Assembly: GCF_014356525.2 (NCBI RefSeq)
Contig: NC_052504.1
Location: 63,728,086 to 63,792,085 of the forward strand
Direction: 5' to 3'
From: Nilaparvata lugens
Taxonomy: Eukaryota > Arthropoda > Insecta > Hemiptera > Delphacidae
Length of the DNA stretch: 64,000 bases
The position numbers and the translations under genes were made by a program. The notes beneath the pieces are model-generated. The model worked only from the letters and a program-made list of their open reading frames with translations. It ran no database searches and was not told the DNA's origin. Of the stretch, positions 9,553-21,273 are shown piece after piece. Positions within the stretch are counted from its first letter, which is position 1. Every line of letters begins with the position of its first letter.

Positions 9553-9724
9553 ATGTTGGAGCCAAAAATTCGCAAAATCAGTGATAATTGTGTAAGTGAG
9601 CTACTTATTATAAGTGAAGTTCAAATAAGACCGGCATTGTGGAACAGTCAAGATGACGGGTATAAGAACGTGAATATTACGAAGAAATTGTGGACTGAAG
9701 TAGGAGCTATCATCTATTTATCTG
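9553..9724 (+). pseudogene. MADF-domain first exon (transposon- or host-derived)
   Basis: Starting at ATG 9553, the frame reads ISEVQIRPALWNSQDDGYKN and ITKKLWTEVGAI. The pattern (RPALW, Y.N...KKLW.EVG) is the N-terminal half of the MADF/Myb-like DNA-binding domain, found in Adf-1-type regulators and in the second protein of PIF/Harbinger transposons. A good donor follows LSG at 9725 (GTAGGC). I could not find the second half of the domain, so this is an orphan exon or a remnant. Confidence 0.5.
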
Positions 9725-9759
9725 GTAGGCTACTTTCACACGATAGGAGACGTGCAACT

Positions 9760-9779
9760 TGAACACTGAACAGTGTTCA
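9760..9779. repeat. Short palindrome TGAACACTG-AA-CAGTGTTCA
   Basis: Nine-base perfect arms around two bases, just after the MADF exon. Confidence 0.7.
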
Positions 9780-9951
9780 CGTTTTTTTGTCGAAGTACAT
9801 TGAGTCAAATCGTGTCTTTCACATGGTGACTCCTATCCAGGAACCTCGTTTTGTCACGTCTTTTCCCCTCGAGGCAAGCAGAAACCGGCTTGGATCAAGA
9901 TACTAGCGGACAAATCGTCACTTTCACATGGTGATTCTACATCTCTCCGGT

Positions 9952-11408
9952 CACCACTTTTTCTCAAAAACTATCTTTCTTGAAAATGAAGATAGAAAGA
10001 TTCTGATTTCGGATTTGGATTCAGCAACCCCAAATTCTTTAAAGCGTAAGTCCCGTTTACAAAAATATCTGATACGGTAAAAACGAACAGGTACTGTACT
10101 ATACAGTACATAAGTACTGTAGCTATTATAATACAACTTACACTTTATTCGTGTAGGAAATTTGGTAGGATATTTAACTTGATTTCTGAAAATACCCCAA
10201 AAAAAGGGAGTAAGATAACTTTGAAAAACCAAAGTTTTCCTGCCGATTGAAGAAACATTAAAAATTAGTCTAAGACATATTATGTCTTAGACTAAAAATG
10301 TGTAACAAATATCAGATCACTATTCAAGCTATCAAGCTTTCCATAAATTTATTTGTCTCCTCATGGCAGAAGGTTTGCGCCCAACGTTTTCACTTAAACA
10401 TTTCTGTGATTAAATTGTAATAGAGCACATTATCGTATTGATCTTCTAAATCCAGTTACATGTACATCGATTTTCGTAAAATTGATTTTTTACTGTTCCT
10501 ATGAATTCTATGAATTCTTTATACAGGTTCAGCACAACTTCTTAAATAACATTATGTTTGCTTCAACAGAAGTCATAAGGACAACAAAACATCGAACAAC
10601 AAAAAAACGCTTTCTGAGTAACTGGCTTTAACATAGCATGGCTTCACGAAATACAGTACGATAATTTAGAATAGTTGGTACAATGGTTATGCTTTTTGCA
10701 TTATGGCAGCACTGTGCTTGCTCACTCACTTCTCCAGTTGACACTTGTTGACTTGTCAGTTGTTTACTTGACTTGACTTTGACACCTGTCATTATGCGAT
10801 GTGGAGCTGTTGATTACTGCAGTTTGCAACTGACCTGCTCTTTGGGATAAAAGTCTTGACATCTACAAGGACCGGAATGAAGTCGCCAAAAGTTGGATGG
10901 AAGTTAAAAAGAAATAGTCAATAATTGCTGGGAATTTAAAGTGATATTCAACGATTTGAACCTGATAAATTGGATTGTTGAATGACAACTGAAATTTAGT
11001 GAATTTTACTGTACAACATTCCTTTTCCTCCTATTTTATTGGGTGATGAGTGGAGATGATTTATGATTTCATATTTGGATTCATCTTTTCACAGTTCAAT
11101 ATTTTTTTGCAAAACTAGAACTTTTAAAAATTAAAAATGTTTATGTTTAAACTTCTCAGGTGTTCAAAAACTTATTGAAACCTTTGCCTGTCCCTTTGTG
11201 AGGCAGGAGTATTATTATCTTAGTACGTACTATATAATCATATGATAATGGAAAGCTATATTAAAAACAGCTATAACTCCCTTGTTTTCGGGTATTTTTG
11301 AAAATGGGACTTACGCTTTGAAGAATTTGGGGTCACTGAATCCAAATCCGAAATCAGAAATCTTCTATCTATATTTTTAAGGAAGTTAGACTTTGAAAAA
11401 AAGTGATG
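9952..11408. mobile_element. Inverted-repeat element with about 120-bp arms
   Basis: The segment 9952-10070 and the reverse complement of 11283-11408 agree over almost their whole length. The shared core is CTGATTTCGGATTTGGATTC, and both have a TTACGCTTT... block. Weaker similarity continues outward, including the words CTTTCACATG at 9921 and its complement near 11472. The 1.2-kb middle (10085-11280) has no convincing gene. This could be a non-autonomous DNA transposon or two head-to-head copies of one repeat. Confidence 0.55.
10267..10295. repeat. Perfect 14-bp palindrome
   Basis: TAGTCTAAGACATA, one base, then its reverse complement. It lies within the inverted-repeat element. Confidence 0.85.
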
Positions 11409-11612
11409 AGCCATACTTTGAGCAAATGTTGGCGTAGTTGTTAGATCTGTCGGCTTATTCATAAGATCCTCATGTGAAAGTACAGGAGAGCTGCAAAATA
11501 TGAAATATGATCTTCAGTAATATGAATCTTCCAGGAGCGAGGACTCTGCCATGTGAAACTGGCCGTAAGGTAATATACAACTATTCTCAATATTCAATAT
11601 GTTACTGAAGTA

Positions 11613-11748
11613 AAATATATGAATAAAAATATTTATGAGTACCCTTATAAATTATTTTTCACTACATGTTTCGGCTACTAATGCCATTTTCAAGTGAAAA
11701 TGATAAGTGAGAAATAAGGGTACTCAGATAAATATTTTTATTCATATT
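11613..11748. repeat. Hairpin repeat with about 45-bp arms
   Basis: The arms are AATATATGAATAAAAATATTTATGAGTACCC... (11613-11660) and its near-complement at 11704-11748. The loop includes ACTACATGTTTCGGCT, a word that reminds me of Penelope-like element ends; that link is only an impression. Confidence 0.6.
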
Positions 11749-11754
11749 AAAAGT

Positions 11755-12398
11755 AGCCCTAAATAAAAAAGACAATAAAAGATATGACTTGTTAATGAAA
11801 ATAAACGGTCCATTCAACAATCACTTACAAAAATTTTGTGAATCAAAGTATCAAAGAAAATATGAAATATATAACACCAACTCAGCTCTTCTTAGAAGGC
11901 AACTTTACTACATTAGCAGTAAATTCATAAATATACTAGAAAGTGAATTTCCACTTAATAATTTCCGAAATAATAAACACAGAAAAAGAGCCATAGAGGC
12001 ATGGCTAAACTTGAATTATTTCCAATCGTTGACTTTTATACAATAATCAACTTCATATTATAAATTATATTTTCGAACACTTCATACGCTAGATTCAAGT
12101 TTATATATTACATCCCTGATTAAGCTGATTCACGACTCACACTGGCGCACAAGGAATCTTCCTTTTGCCGGTGTTTTTGCCTCACCTACTGTACTTATGC
12201 ATGTGATCATAAATTGAATCTTCATTTTAAAACTATTGTTTGTAATGTAAAGGATATCATTTCGTTATTATATCCAATTAAATAAATGTATGTATCTTGA
12301 TTTAAGTGCAGTAGCATATACTTATATTTATTTTTTGTAAAGCTTTTTTGTATTTTGTTTTTGGCAAATAAATTCATTCATTCATTCATTCATTCATC
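11755..12398 (+). mobile_element. 5'-truncated LINE 3' end with (ATTC)n tail
   Basis: The open frame 11789-12046 (NTNSALLRRQLYYISSKFINIL, then a short basic C-terminus) resembles the last 80 residues of insect LINE ORF2 proteins. A 3' UTR of about 350 bases follows, with AATAAA and a terminal (CATT)n run at 12372-12397. There is no reverse transcriptase domain, so this is a dead-on-arrival copy. Class unknown. Confidence 0.4.
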
Positions 12399-12731
12399 TC
12401 TACTTGAAATTTTTCAACATGTGTTAAATTTAGCCTACTAGTTCAAAGTTGAATATATATTGAACTAAATATCCACTAATACTTTATAGTTTATAGTAGA
12501 AATGTCAAATACTATAGTATATTTAGATTCTCAGTGAGAATCAAAATTCTATCAACAGAGTCTGGGTCCATTGTCTTGCAGAGTGACGACTGACATAAGC
12601 TACAGCTCAAGTGATGCTCGCATCATGACAGTCTAGATAGCGCACGCATAAACCAGTTTTTTCTCGGGAGTAGATGATCGCCTGTAGCGTTCCCTATCGT
12701 GCGCGAGGCTTAGAGCGTTGAACCAGCGTCA

Positions 12732-13040
12732 ATGACTGTCAACGTCAACAGTTCCCCGGAATCGTATCTAAGAACGAACCAACTGAAAACTGCAACGGAG
12801 CAGTTTTTATACAACGCATGGAAAGAAGTCACTTGCCAACAGAGTGAAGAGAGAGAAAGAATGCATAAGCTGGAAAAGGAGTTGGAGAGAGCACGGTTGG
12901 AGATCAATCAGCTGAAAGAGATGTTTTCATCAGCATCTTCAACGACACAGAAGCTTCAATCATCATCTTCAAATACAATACAACCAGTATTTTCTATATG
13001 TAACAATAAAAGTTATTTGAGATATTGGCTTGGAAGTTAA
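12732..13040 (+). CDS. Uncharacterised small coiled-coil protein or exon
   Basis: A 102-residue frame from ATG 12732. Residues about 30-70 (EERERMHKLEKELERARLEINQLKEMF) form a clear heptad coiled coil. A Ser/Thr/Gln-rich tail follows. The upstream 130 bases are richer in CG than their surroundings. I do not recognise the family. It could be an exon of a host gene, a repeat-borne gene or a chance frame; the coiled coil is the only real support. Confidence 0.3.
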   Translation: MTVNVNSSPESYLRTNQLKTATEQFLYNAWKEVTCQQSEERERMHKLEKELERARLEINQLKEMFSSASSTTQKLQSSSSNTIQPVFSICNNKSYLRYWLGS

Positions 13041-13590
13041 CGTGTTACATAAATAACTATTTACAACTCAGCTATTTTACACCTAGTTAGACCCGAGCTC
13101 ATAAAGCCAATTTTTAGACTACAGCGCAAAAACCGGTAATTAATCCCGGACTAGAGATAACCCCGAGCTCATAAACCAGTCCTTAGTCTCTGGTCCCCCA
13201 AAGAAATTGCTTTTAAATGTGCAATGTTTTCTTTCAAAAACGAAAGCTATGTAACTTTCCCTTTACTTCATTCTCAAATCAACAAATTATCTCCACAAAA
13301 CCCCATCGAAAAATCCTAGACTTGTCTAATCAACCCTTGTCTTGTTTTTTCATGAGTGAATTTATTCACTTATAATTCATATTTCAAAATTGAATTTGTT
13401 CCCAGTTTGTTTTACATTATTATGTACAGTGGAATATACTATTACATCACACATTATATTATTAAGGGTTCAGATATCATACATAGTTTATTCAAGGCTC
13501 AATGTTTACCTTTGTGAAGTTTCAATTATGTTATGCTCAATATGTTTTAGGTTCATTAAAAGAAATCTTTTTCTACAGACGAATAGAAAA

Positions 13591-13805
13591 ATGAATCCTC
13601 TCAACAAACTTGATGGCAGCTCATACAATTTTTTTGTGGAGTGGTTTCAAGATGGCTATGAGCTTGTACCAGAAACTTGGATTAGAAGAGAGACAAGTGA
13701 ATGATATTGGCCTGATGCCCTTTCCACAAAAAATTATGACAGGGCAGTGGAAGCTATAGAAAACCTGAAATCAACATTGCAAATCTTCAACATAAAAAAA
13801 TTATA
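13591..13805 (+). pseudogene. N-terminal domain exon (VEWF...YWP type), interrupted by TGA
   Basis: After a good acceptor (TTTTTCTACAG ending 13578) and ATG 13591, the frame encodes YNFFVEWFQDGYELVPETWI, then TGA at 13702-13704, then YWPDALSTKNYDRAVEAIENL. Many insect transposon-linked or BEN-type genes begin with such a domain: a hydrophobic strand, VVP..W, then (C/W)YWP. The stop falls where those proteins have C or W before YWP. No further exons were found. Confidence 0.35.
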
Positions 13806-14469
13806 GCTAGGGCAAGTAGGTGTAAATCAATTAAAATTATTAAAACGACAGTTTAAAACAGCTGAACGTTAAGAAGAGCATTGAAGCTTAACGTTAAAAG
13901 AGTATATCTAGTTGTATATATTTGAATAACAAATTAGAAGATTCTTGGTGTTCATCAATTCTTAAGCAAAATGTGTTCTGGACGTACACCTGAGAAGCTG
14001 CGGGGCGGCAATTGGCATCCAGAAGCCTCTTGCATATTGGATTGAATGAAAGCAAACACACGGCACGGTGCAAAGTGGTGCATAGAGGCAAACTCTATAA
14101 GACTAATTACAACAAAACATCAAATTGTGCCTACTACAAAGATGTGCGTCCAGCTTTAGACATCGCAATTATTTTAATTATTTTTATTTCAGATTTATTA
14201 TTAATCAAATAATCTAAAAGCTTACTTCATAAAGCTCCAAAAGCTTTTTTTCATATGTCGGTCCATGCAAAAAGGGATTAGTCCAAGTTTTTCAGAAAAC
14301 GAGTTAGTGTCAGAATCGTATTCTCTGAGGGTAACTACATGTTGGGGTTGGTAGCACAGCGCTACACGGTTAGTTGAGTGAATGGATTGCTCCGTAAGTT
14401 TTTGACAAATTAAGTATGTCAAGTTGAAAGACGAATTTATAAAGTGTGTTATCGTAGTTCAAGTATAAA
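13806..14469. other. Non-coding, no recognised feature
   Basis: No splice-consistent exon or repeat structure stood out here. Confidence 0.35.
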
Positions 14470-14986
14470 TTGTGATACTATTCCTGAACATCCAAGTTTC
14501 AAAAATCGTAAGTAGTTACCGTAGTTTTGTTGAAAGCATAAACATTCTCCACAGAGACGCCATTTTCCCGACGCCGGCATTCTATTACATTTCTACGACA
14601 GCAGCTATTTTTAGATTTTTTAGCATAGTCAGAGATAAGGAGTCGAGTGCAGGCGACCTTGACAGCGAACTAGGCAGTGACAGCGAGTCGATTTCGCCGG
14701 CTAGTATCGAAGTGTCATGCAGTGGATCGATTGTTGACTTCGGAATCGATTTCAACTCAAGTATCGCTTCATCATCATCCAAGTCTGGGTTGTAACGGCT
14801 CGACCCTCAGGAGAGGGCGGCGTAATTGAGTGTTGTGCATCTTTAGTGTAACAATTCCGTTGGATCGGCGGCTCATCCCCAGATAGGACTGAGGTGTAGT
14901 CGGTAATTAGCGTAAATTTCGTCGATGGAGTTTTCATAAGTCAAGTAGAGTAAGTTATTACCGTAACTAACAAACCGCTATACGCA

Positions 14987-15706
14987 ATGACTCAGATTGA
15001 GGATAAATTAGATCAAATTCTAGGAAAACTACAGAAGCTAGATGATTTGGATGAGAAGGTCGACAAATTGAATAGTTCTCTTCGAAAAGAAATAAATGAG
15101 ATTAAAGTTGAAATCTCCCGCCTAAAGCAAGAAAGTTCGAATAAGGACAGACGAAATGAAGAAAGAGATAGGAAGTTTAACTTGTTGCTTTTCGGTGTTG
15201 GAAGTAAAGAGCTTTTCACTATGAATCAAGAAGTAATAAACATTTTGCGGTTTTTGGTTCCTGATTTCAACGGGAATTTCATCAGAGAATTGTGGAAAAC
15301 AAACAGGAATAAGGAGAACTAACCTATTATTGTGAAATTCAATCCACTCATAACAAAGAACACGATATTGAGAGGAAAAAGAAAGCTTCAAGAAAAACAA
15401 GAATTTAAAAATATTCAAATCAAGGACTTTTCAGTTGAGACAAGGGCTATCAGGAAGGAATTATTCCCACACCTTTTGAGTTTAAAAAAAGAAGGAAGGA
15501 AAGTGTTCATGATTGGAGATAAGTTGAAGGTTGATGGTACCCTTTTTTCCCTGGAGGAATTGCAAAAGAGTCAAACTCCTCTAAGCGAGCGAGAAGTGAA
15601 GAGGCATCACCGAGTCCAAAGCAAGGAGAATGCAAGGAATCCCGTGATCATCAGACAAAGAAGAAGGGGAAAAAGTCCAATGAAAACAGCCTTGAAAGAT
15701 TCCTAA
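14987..15706 (+). pseudogene. RTE-like LINE ORF1, copy 1
   Basis: Starts MTQIEDKLDQILGKL. Residues 1-60 are a heptad coiled coil, followed by an RRM-like block (KFNLLLFGV), ITKNTILRGKRKL and DKLKVDGTLFSLEELQ, as in L1-type ORF1 chaperones. An in-frame TAA at 15320-15322 splits it. Copy 2 has the same TAA, so the stop was inherited from the source copy rather than arising here. Confidence 0.6.
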
Positions 15707-15808
15707 CAAAAAATATTGATAAAACTAAAGAAGAAGACCATCAAAACGAGCAATCGAAGCAAAACGCAAGGAGGACTCAAGATCAGAAGAAATAAAAAAA
15801 CAGGATGA

Positions 15809-16882
15809 ATGGGAAAATGTGCAACCAACAAAAACAAGAGGACAATATCTAAAGTGAGGAATTCAGGAAATAGTTATTCCCCAGAACGACTGGTCATCAA
15901 GGGGAATCAAGACCAAAACCTCCCAGGTTTAATTATAGGCACACTCAATGTAAGAACACTCAAGACAGAAGATCGACTCATCGAACTAGAGGAAGCATTG
16001 AAGGAATCTAGCATTGATATCCTTGGTATAGCAGAAGTAAGGAGACACTCCGAAAAAATAATTGAAAGGAGCAGTGGATTCATTTTCTACCATTTTGGTG
16101 AAACACCAGGTCATAAAGGTGTTGGATTCCTTGTTAGAAAGGAGTTGAAGACGAAAATCGTAGAGTTCAAAGGTATATCCGAAAGAATAGCATTGCTGAA
16201 GTTGAAAACTCAGGGAAAACTGTTACATATTTACCAAGTTTATGCTCCTACTTCAATGGCTGAGGAAGCTGAGCACGAATCATTTTACAATTCACTCACC
16301 GCAGCTCTAAGCAGGGAAAGAAACAATTGGAAACATATAACTTTGATTATTGGTGACTTCAACAGTCAGGTGGGAAAGCAGGAAGAGGGTGAGAGGCTTA
16401 CAGTAGGGAAATATGGCTATGGGACAAGGAACGAAGCTGGACAAAGACTGGTGGATTTCTGTCAAGAGCAAGGATTAAGAATAGTTAATACATTCTTCAA
16501 GAAACGAGCTGGTAAGAAGTGGACTTGGATTTCACCAAATCAATTGTTTAAAAATGAAATAGATTATGTGCTGACTAGGCACAATGGAATTGTGAAGCAG
16601 TTTGAGGTTTCAGGGAGTCTGAAATTTTATACAGATCACAGACTCATATCCATTGAATTGACAAAAGATTGCTTCAAAAGGAGGCCAAAAAGAGAATGGA
16701 ATGAAGAAGTAGTAGGGAATATTTTCAAAGCAAATGAACAAGGACAATTTGAATTAGAATTGCAGAATTGGCGTGAACAAAGAGGTGTATGTCTGCAAGA
16801 AAGCTACAATAGATTGGAAAGCTTCATAAAAAATGCTTTTGAACCTATAATAAGTACAAAGATGAGGAAAATAACCAACTAA
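15809..16882 (+). pseudogene. RTE-like LINE ORF2: AP endonuclease domain, copy 1
   Basis: The frame contains the endonuclease blocks GTLNVRTL, DILGIAEVRRH, YAPTS, IIGDFNSQVG, GTRNEAGQRLVDF, NEIDYVLTR and SLKFYTDHRLI. These include the catalytic Asn, Glu, Asp and His residues of the EEP family. It nicks target DNA to prime reverse transcription. The frame ends at a stop at 16880-16882, and the reverse transcriptase resumes in another frame at about 16890, so one frameshift separates the domains. Confidence 0.8.
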
Positions 16883-16890
16883 AGAATTGA

Positions 16891-18675
16891 TTGTTAAAAG
16901 AGAAGAAAAAGAACAAAAGTTTCCATGAACGAATTGAGTTTAATATGCTTTGCAAATTAGCAAGATACCATATTAGGACATTTGAAGACAGAATTATAAA
17001 AAATGTATTGGACACCAGTGGATCAACAAAGAAATTGAGAAAACAATTGTTTGATGGTAAAGAATGGAAAGTTGGAGTCAAAGATAGACGTGGCAGGATT
17101 GTAAGGAATAGGAAAGGTATTTCTGAAAATGCTACTGAATTCTTCAGAGAGCTATATCGGGACACATCTGAGAGCGCTGTTGTATTGGAGCAGATTAATT
17201 TGCAGGAAGAAGTACCAACAATTGAGGAAAGTGACCTGAAGACAGTTGTAAGTACTTTGAAAAGCAATACCATGGGAGGTGGAGGCGATAGGATAACAAA
17301 CGAGATGCTGAAAGTACTGTACTCGATCTCTTCAGAAACAATAATCAGTCTGTTTGATAGAATCTTCAGTGAACATTCGGTACCGCAGCAGTGGAAAACA
17401 TCAGACATAATTCTACTGTTCAAGAAAGGAGATTGATACGACATCAACAACTATAGACCAATAAGCATTTCATCTTGTTTCGGGAAACTCTTCATGAAAA
17501 TGCTACAATATCGCCTACAACCAATTATGAATGAGCGTCAACCAGTCGAGCAGGCGGGATTTCGAAGTGGATTCTCAACGATTGACCATCTTCAAGCAGT
17601 AGTCAACTCATAGAAAAATGTGAGGAATTCAATATAGGTGTCTACTTGGCCTTTATTGATTATAAAAAGGCATTTGATAGTTTGAAACATGCATTCCTCT
17701 TCACGTTGCTTGAAATGATTCCAGCAACTTTCTTGAATATAATAAAGGACGTATATAACAATAGTACAGCACGAGTAATATCAGATTCACCAGGAGAGAT
17801 CTTCAGCGTGCAGAAAGGTGTGAAACAGGGTGACCCACTCTCGCCGTCTCTCTTCAATGCCGCTCTACAAAACATTTTTAGTGGTCTCAAGTGGGATAGT
17901 TATGGTTTGAATATCCAAGGACAATATCTAAATCATTTACGTTTTGCGGATGACATTGTTCTCATCGCCAAATCTCCATTGGAACTAAAAATCATGATAA
18001 CCAGCTTGGCTGCTGAAAGTGAGAAAGCGGGGCTCATTATAAATCCAGGGAAAACACATCTCATGACTAATAGGGAAACAGTAGACATAACACTTGATGG
18101 CTGTTCATTGAATTGGTCAAGAGAGATTATTTATCTAGGACAACTGATTGCTTTCACTGACAGAACCGACAAAGAAGTGAAACGTAGGTGTGCAATTGCA
18201 TGGAGGAAATATTGGTCATTGAAAAGTATTCTCAAGAATAAGGAGATTAGTACTGTTAAGAAGACACAGATATTAAAGACTTGTGTTTTTCCCGCGCTTA
18301 TTTACGGTGTTAAAGAAAGCAGTAGCCTACTACAGAAAATAGCAAGAACTCAAACGGCGATGGAAAGAAGTATACTGAACGTAAGGAGGCTAGATAGAGT
18401 TAGGAATATATCCATCAAGGCGATAACAAAATTGGACGATGTAATGAAGACTATCAAGACTCTGAAGTGTCACGTCAGGTCACGTCGCTAGATTGGAGGA
18501 TGGCAGGTGGACGAAGAGTCTAACTTTGTGGAAGCCCAGCTGGAGGAGAAGAAAAATTGGACGACAGCGATTCAGATGGGAAGACGACATTGTGAAAGTG
18601 ACTGGGGATAGGTGGGCAGTGTATGCAAAAGATAGAGATAGATGGAGAAACCTGGGAGAGGCCTATGTCCAATAG
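16891..18675 (+). pseudogene. RTE-like LINE ORF2: reverse transcriptase and C-terminus, copy 1
   Basis: Palm motifs are visible in order: NNYRPISISSCFGKL and QAGFRSGFSTIDH (17450-17600), FIDYKKAFD (first aspartate, 17648), KQGDPLSPSLFN, and FADD (17945). The tail RFRWEDDI, DRDRWRNLGEAYVQ is typical of RTE-type elements. Breaks: in-frame TGA at 17434-17436; frameshift near 17610; frameshift at 18475-18490, where GTCACGTC is duplicated just before LEDGRWT. It ends with a stop at 18673-18675. Confidence 0.8.
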
Positions 18676-18884
18676 AGGACCTGGTTTCCACAAATAAAAT
18701 GATAAGAACATTTTTGCATTTTCTTTTTATTTAATCTTGTATACTAATAATGGAGTTTGGACTATTTGAAAAAAGCTAGCTAATTCAGTAATGTTATTTA
18801 ATATTTTCAGTTTAGCAAAGATGTTCATTCTTTCTACATATTATTTTGTATTATTGTATAGTGTTGGGAACCAATAAAGGCTTT

Positions 18885-18895
18885 TATTATTATTA

Positions 18896-18928
<33 letters not shown>
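18885..18928. repeat. (TTA)n microsatellite, LINE tail
   Basis: A run of TTATTA repeats at the 3' end of LINE copy 1, as expected for RTE-type tails. Confidence 0.85.
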
Positions 18929-18930
<2 letters not shown>

Positions 18931-18932
18931 AC

Positions 18933-21273
18933 ATGTTTCCATGCTATAAAGGCTTCAATCCAACGCCTCTTTACCATAGAAAAATGACCTTGGTTTCACC
19001 GTTCCATACAGAACTTTTCATGGAACAATAATGTGGTAGTTTTTCTTTGCGGTTTATTACTATTGGGATATATTGCGTTGTCACGTTGGCTCAACTGGCA
19101 GTTGGTAATAGTGAATTAACTCAACAAGTGTACAAATGGTTTTGTTCATACATCATTATTAAAGCATTCAGGGATAAGCTAGCTGAATATTGTTGCTTCA
19201 AATTAGTTGGTGTATTTTAGTTAGTTTTGCTTCAAAGGCTCAGCTCTGCACACTATTATTTTGCTGAATAATGTCATCATCGGATAGTGCTAAAAATTAG
19301 AAACCATATTCTTAGTTTTCCTGTGAAATATACTACGGTAAGAATAGCGGGAAAACAAAAGCATACCTAGACTCAAGATTATGTGTCAAGGCAATGTACA
19401 ATCTTTCGAAAGCGAAATATCAAATGCAGTTATCAATGTTACATTAAGTTCTTCAATGATAACTTCTCTCTGTCATTTGGTAGACCACAAGTTGACCACA
19501 TTACATAAATTCAATAATTTATTCTCAATTTTTATTACTTTGATTCAACAACTTGATCGTTCAATATTCTTATTATTCTGATTCAATGAAGTTAAGTTTG
19601 ATTTTTATTACTTTGATTTAATAAACTGATATGAAATTATATTGAATTTGTCATGTGCATTAATCTAAACCCCTTCTATTATATTAGAACTTTCAAAATA
19701 CTTCAAGACTGAAGTATAAGCATCTAACAACTTGTTATTTCAATACCAAATTGTGTTCCATGTAACAAGGGCTCCAGTCCAAGCTTTTTTATTTTTTAAT
19801 TTTTGAAACAAATACCGACTAATTTTTAAATTCTACATCCTATATAACTTATGACAGTATGAAGTACCTTAGATAAAAATTGAATGGTCATGTTACGAAA
19901 AATACAACGAACAGGCAGTTTTTTGTAGTTTCCTCAAAACTACAAGTTTCGGACTGACGCCCTTTTTGCATAGACCGATTCATTAATAGGCCTAGGCTAC
20001 TACAGCTTTTTAGGAATAATAGATTTTTAGGAATTAATATTTCATATTACTCCTGACGAATTGGCAACGTCTATGGCAGCTATGATGGTGAGGAGATACT
20101 AGGCCGTTCCAATTTTCATCAGACTATTTTCATGAGGTTGACTATAGTGATCAATGGTTATTAGAAAAATCAACAGAATATAGTGAGGTCCACGTTATAA
20201 TGACAGTGGAGAAAGATAGGAGAATAGCGTAGCCGATTCTCTGCCTTGCCACTACCTTCTATAGAATAGAGTTCATACCGATATGTCTGATGAAATATTA
20301 ACTGTACAATCTTGTTAGAAATTATCAACTATATTTATTCGTCAAGGAAATATATCTTGTTTTGTCCAAGAACTGGATTCATTCAAAGCAGGTCTAATGA
20401 TTTTAATAAAGTTTTTTTTTTAATTTCGAATAAATATAGGATTCGGTAATAGGTAAAATTAGATGCCAGCCTTCTGGTACCGTCTATCTAAGTTGTTTTT
20501 CTGTTTAAGGCGATGAAGTTGAAGAAAATTAGAGGAACTGAATTAAAAAAATTGAAATTTCAGTTTTTAAAGAAATAAGCTTAACTGATAAAGTTCAATC
20601 AACCGCCATTTTGGATAAAAGTATCATAGAACATTTATATTGATGTCATCTTTCTCGTTTTGAAAAGGCATTTAAAATGATGTACCACACAATGGGTGTT
20701 TACATTTGAAATATTCGAGTTACAACCCTAACTCTTTATTAGGGGTTGAAATTCAGTAGTACGTCAAAAGGTAGAGTATTCGACCAAAGGATATCCTTGG
20801 GAACTTTTTGGGACTTTGGAGGATTATCAGGGGATGTCCTTAATATCCATTGGTCATTCGTAGGATCTTCTTGTGCTGTGTGGGTGTAGTTCCGAATCAG
20901 ACAAAATATCATCGCATAATCAAATCCGAAAGTTTTATAAGGGATAGAGTGAGTATATCTTCTAAAATACCTGATGCATCCGTTCTGGACTGGTACCCTA
21001 TTTTCAACCATAGAGAGTTCAAGAAGGAAATTACAAATTCAATTTCAAGAAGTAGTTTTTCCTTATTTGCCTACAAAAATATTGTATGTGTTCTCATTTG
21101 TACTAAGAACATCTCAAAAATCAGATACTAACTCATTATTTTTTAATGATCATCAAGCAGAGATTGTGTGGTGACATATTTTCCACAAATGAATGAACCT
21201 TTTCCTTACTTCATTCTCATTATTATTGCAATTTAGAGTGGCAGGATCATTGCTAAATTCTCATTTTATTTCT
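18933..21273. other. Non-coding spacer between LINE copies
   Basis: No frame here has recognisable protein character. Between 20650 and 21010 the base composition is less AT-rich, and short words recur that may be old repeat DNA, but I cannot name a family. Confidence 0.4.

Larger units (their letters stand above)
14760..18932 (+). mobile_element. RTE-like non-LTR retrotransposon, copy 1 (near full length)
   Basis: The element carries ORF1, an APE-type endonuclease, a reverse transcriptase and an RTE-type C-terminus. It ends in a (TTA)n tail at about 18885-18932. The region shared with copy 2 starts at 14760; 14470-14759 (a Ser/Asp-rich open frame) may be more of its 5' end. Several frame breaks make it inactive. 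Confidence 0.8.

Noticed and set aside
14012..14212. 66-codon frame with a hydrophobic C-terminus before LINE copy 1
   Set aside because: The hydrophobic end is an ATT/TTA-rich run, and nothing else supports it.
18846..19031. Ile/Tyr-rich frame across the (TTA)n tail
   Set aside because: It is the translation of the LINE microsatellite tail.
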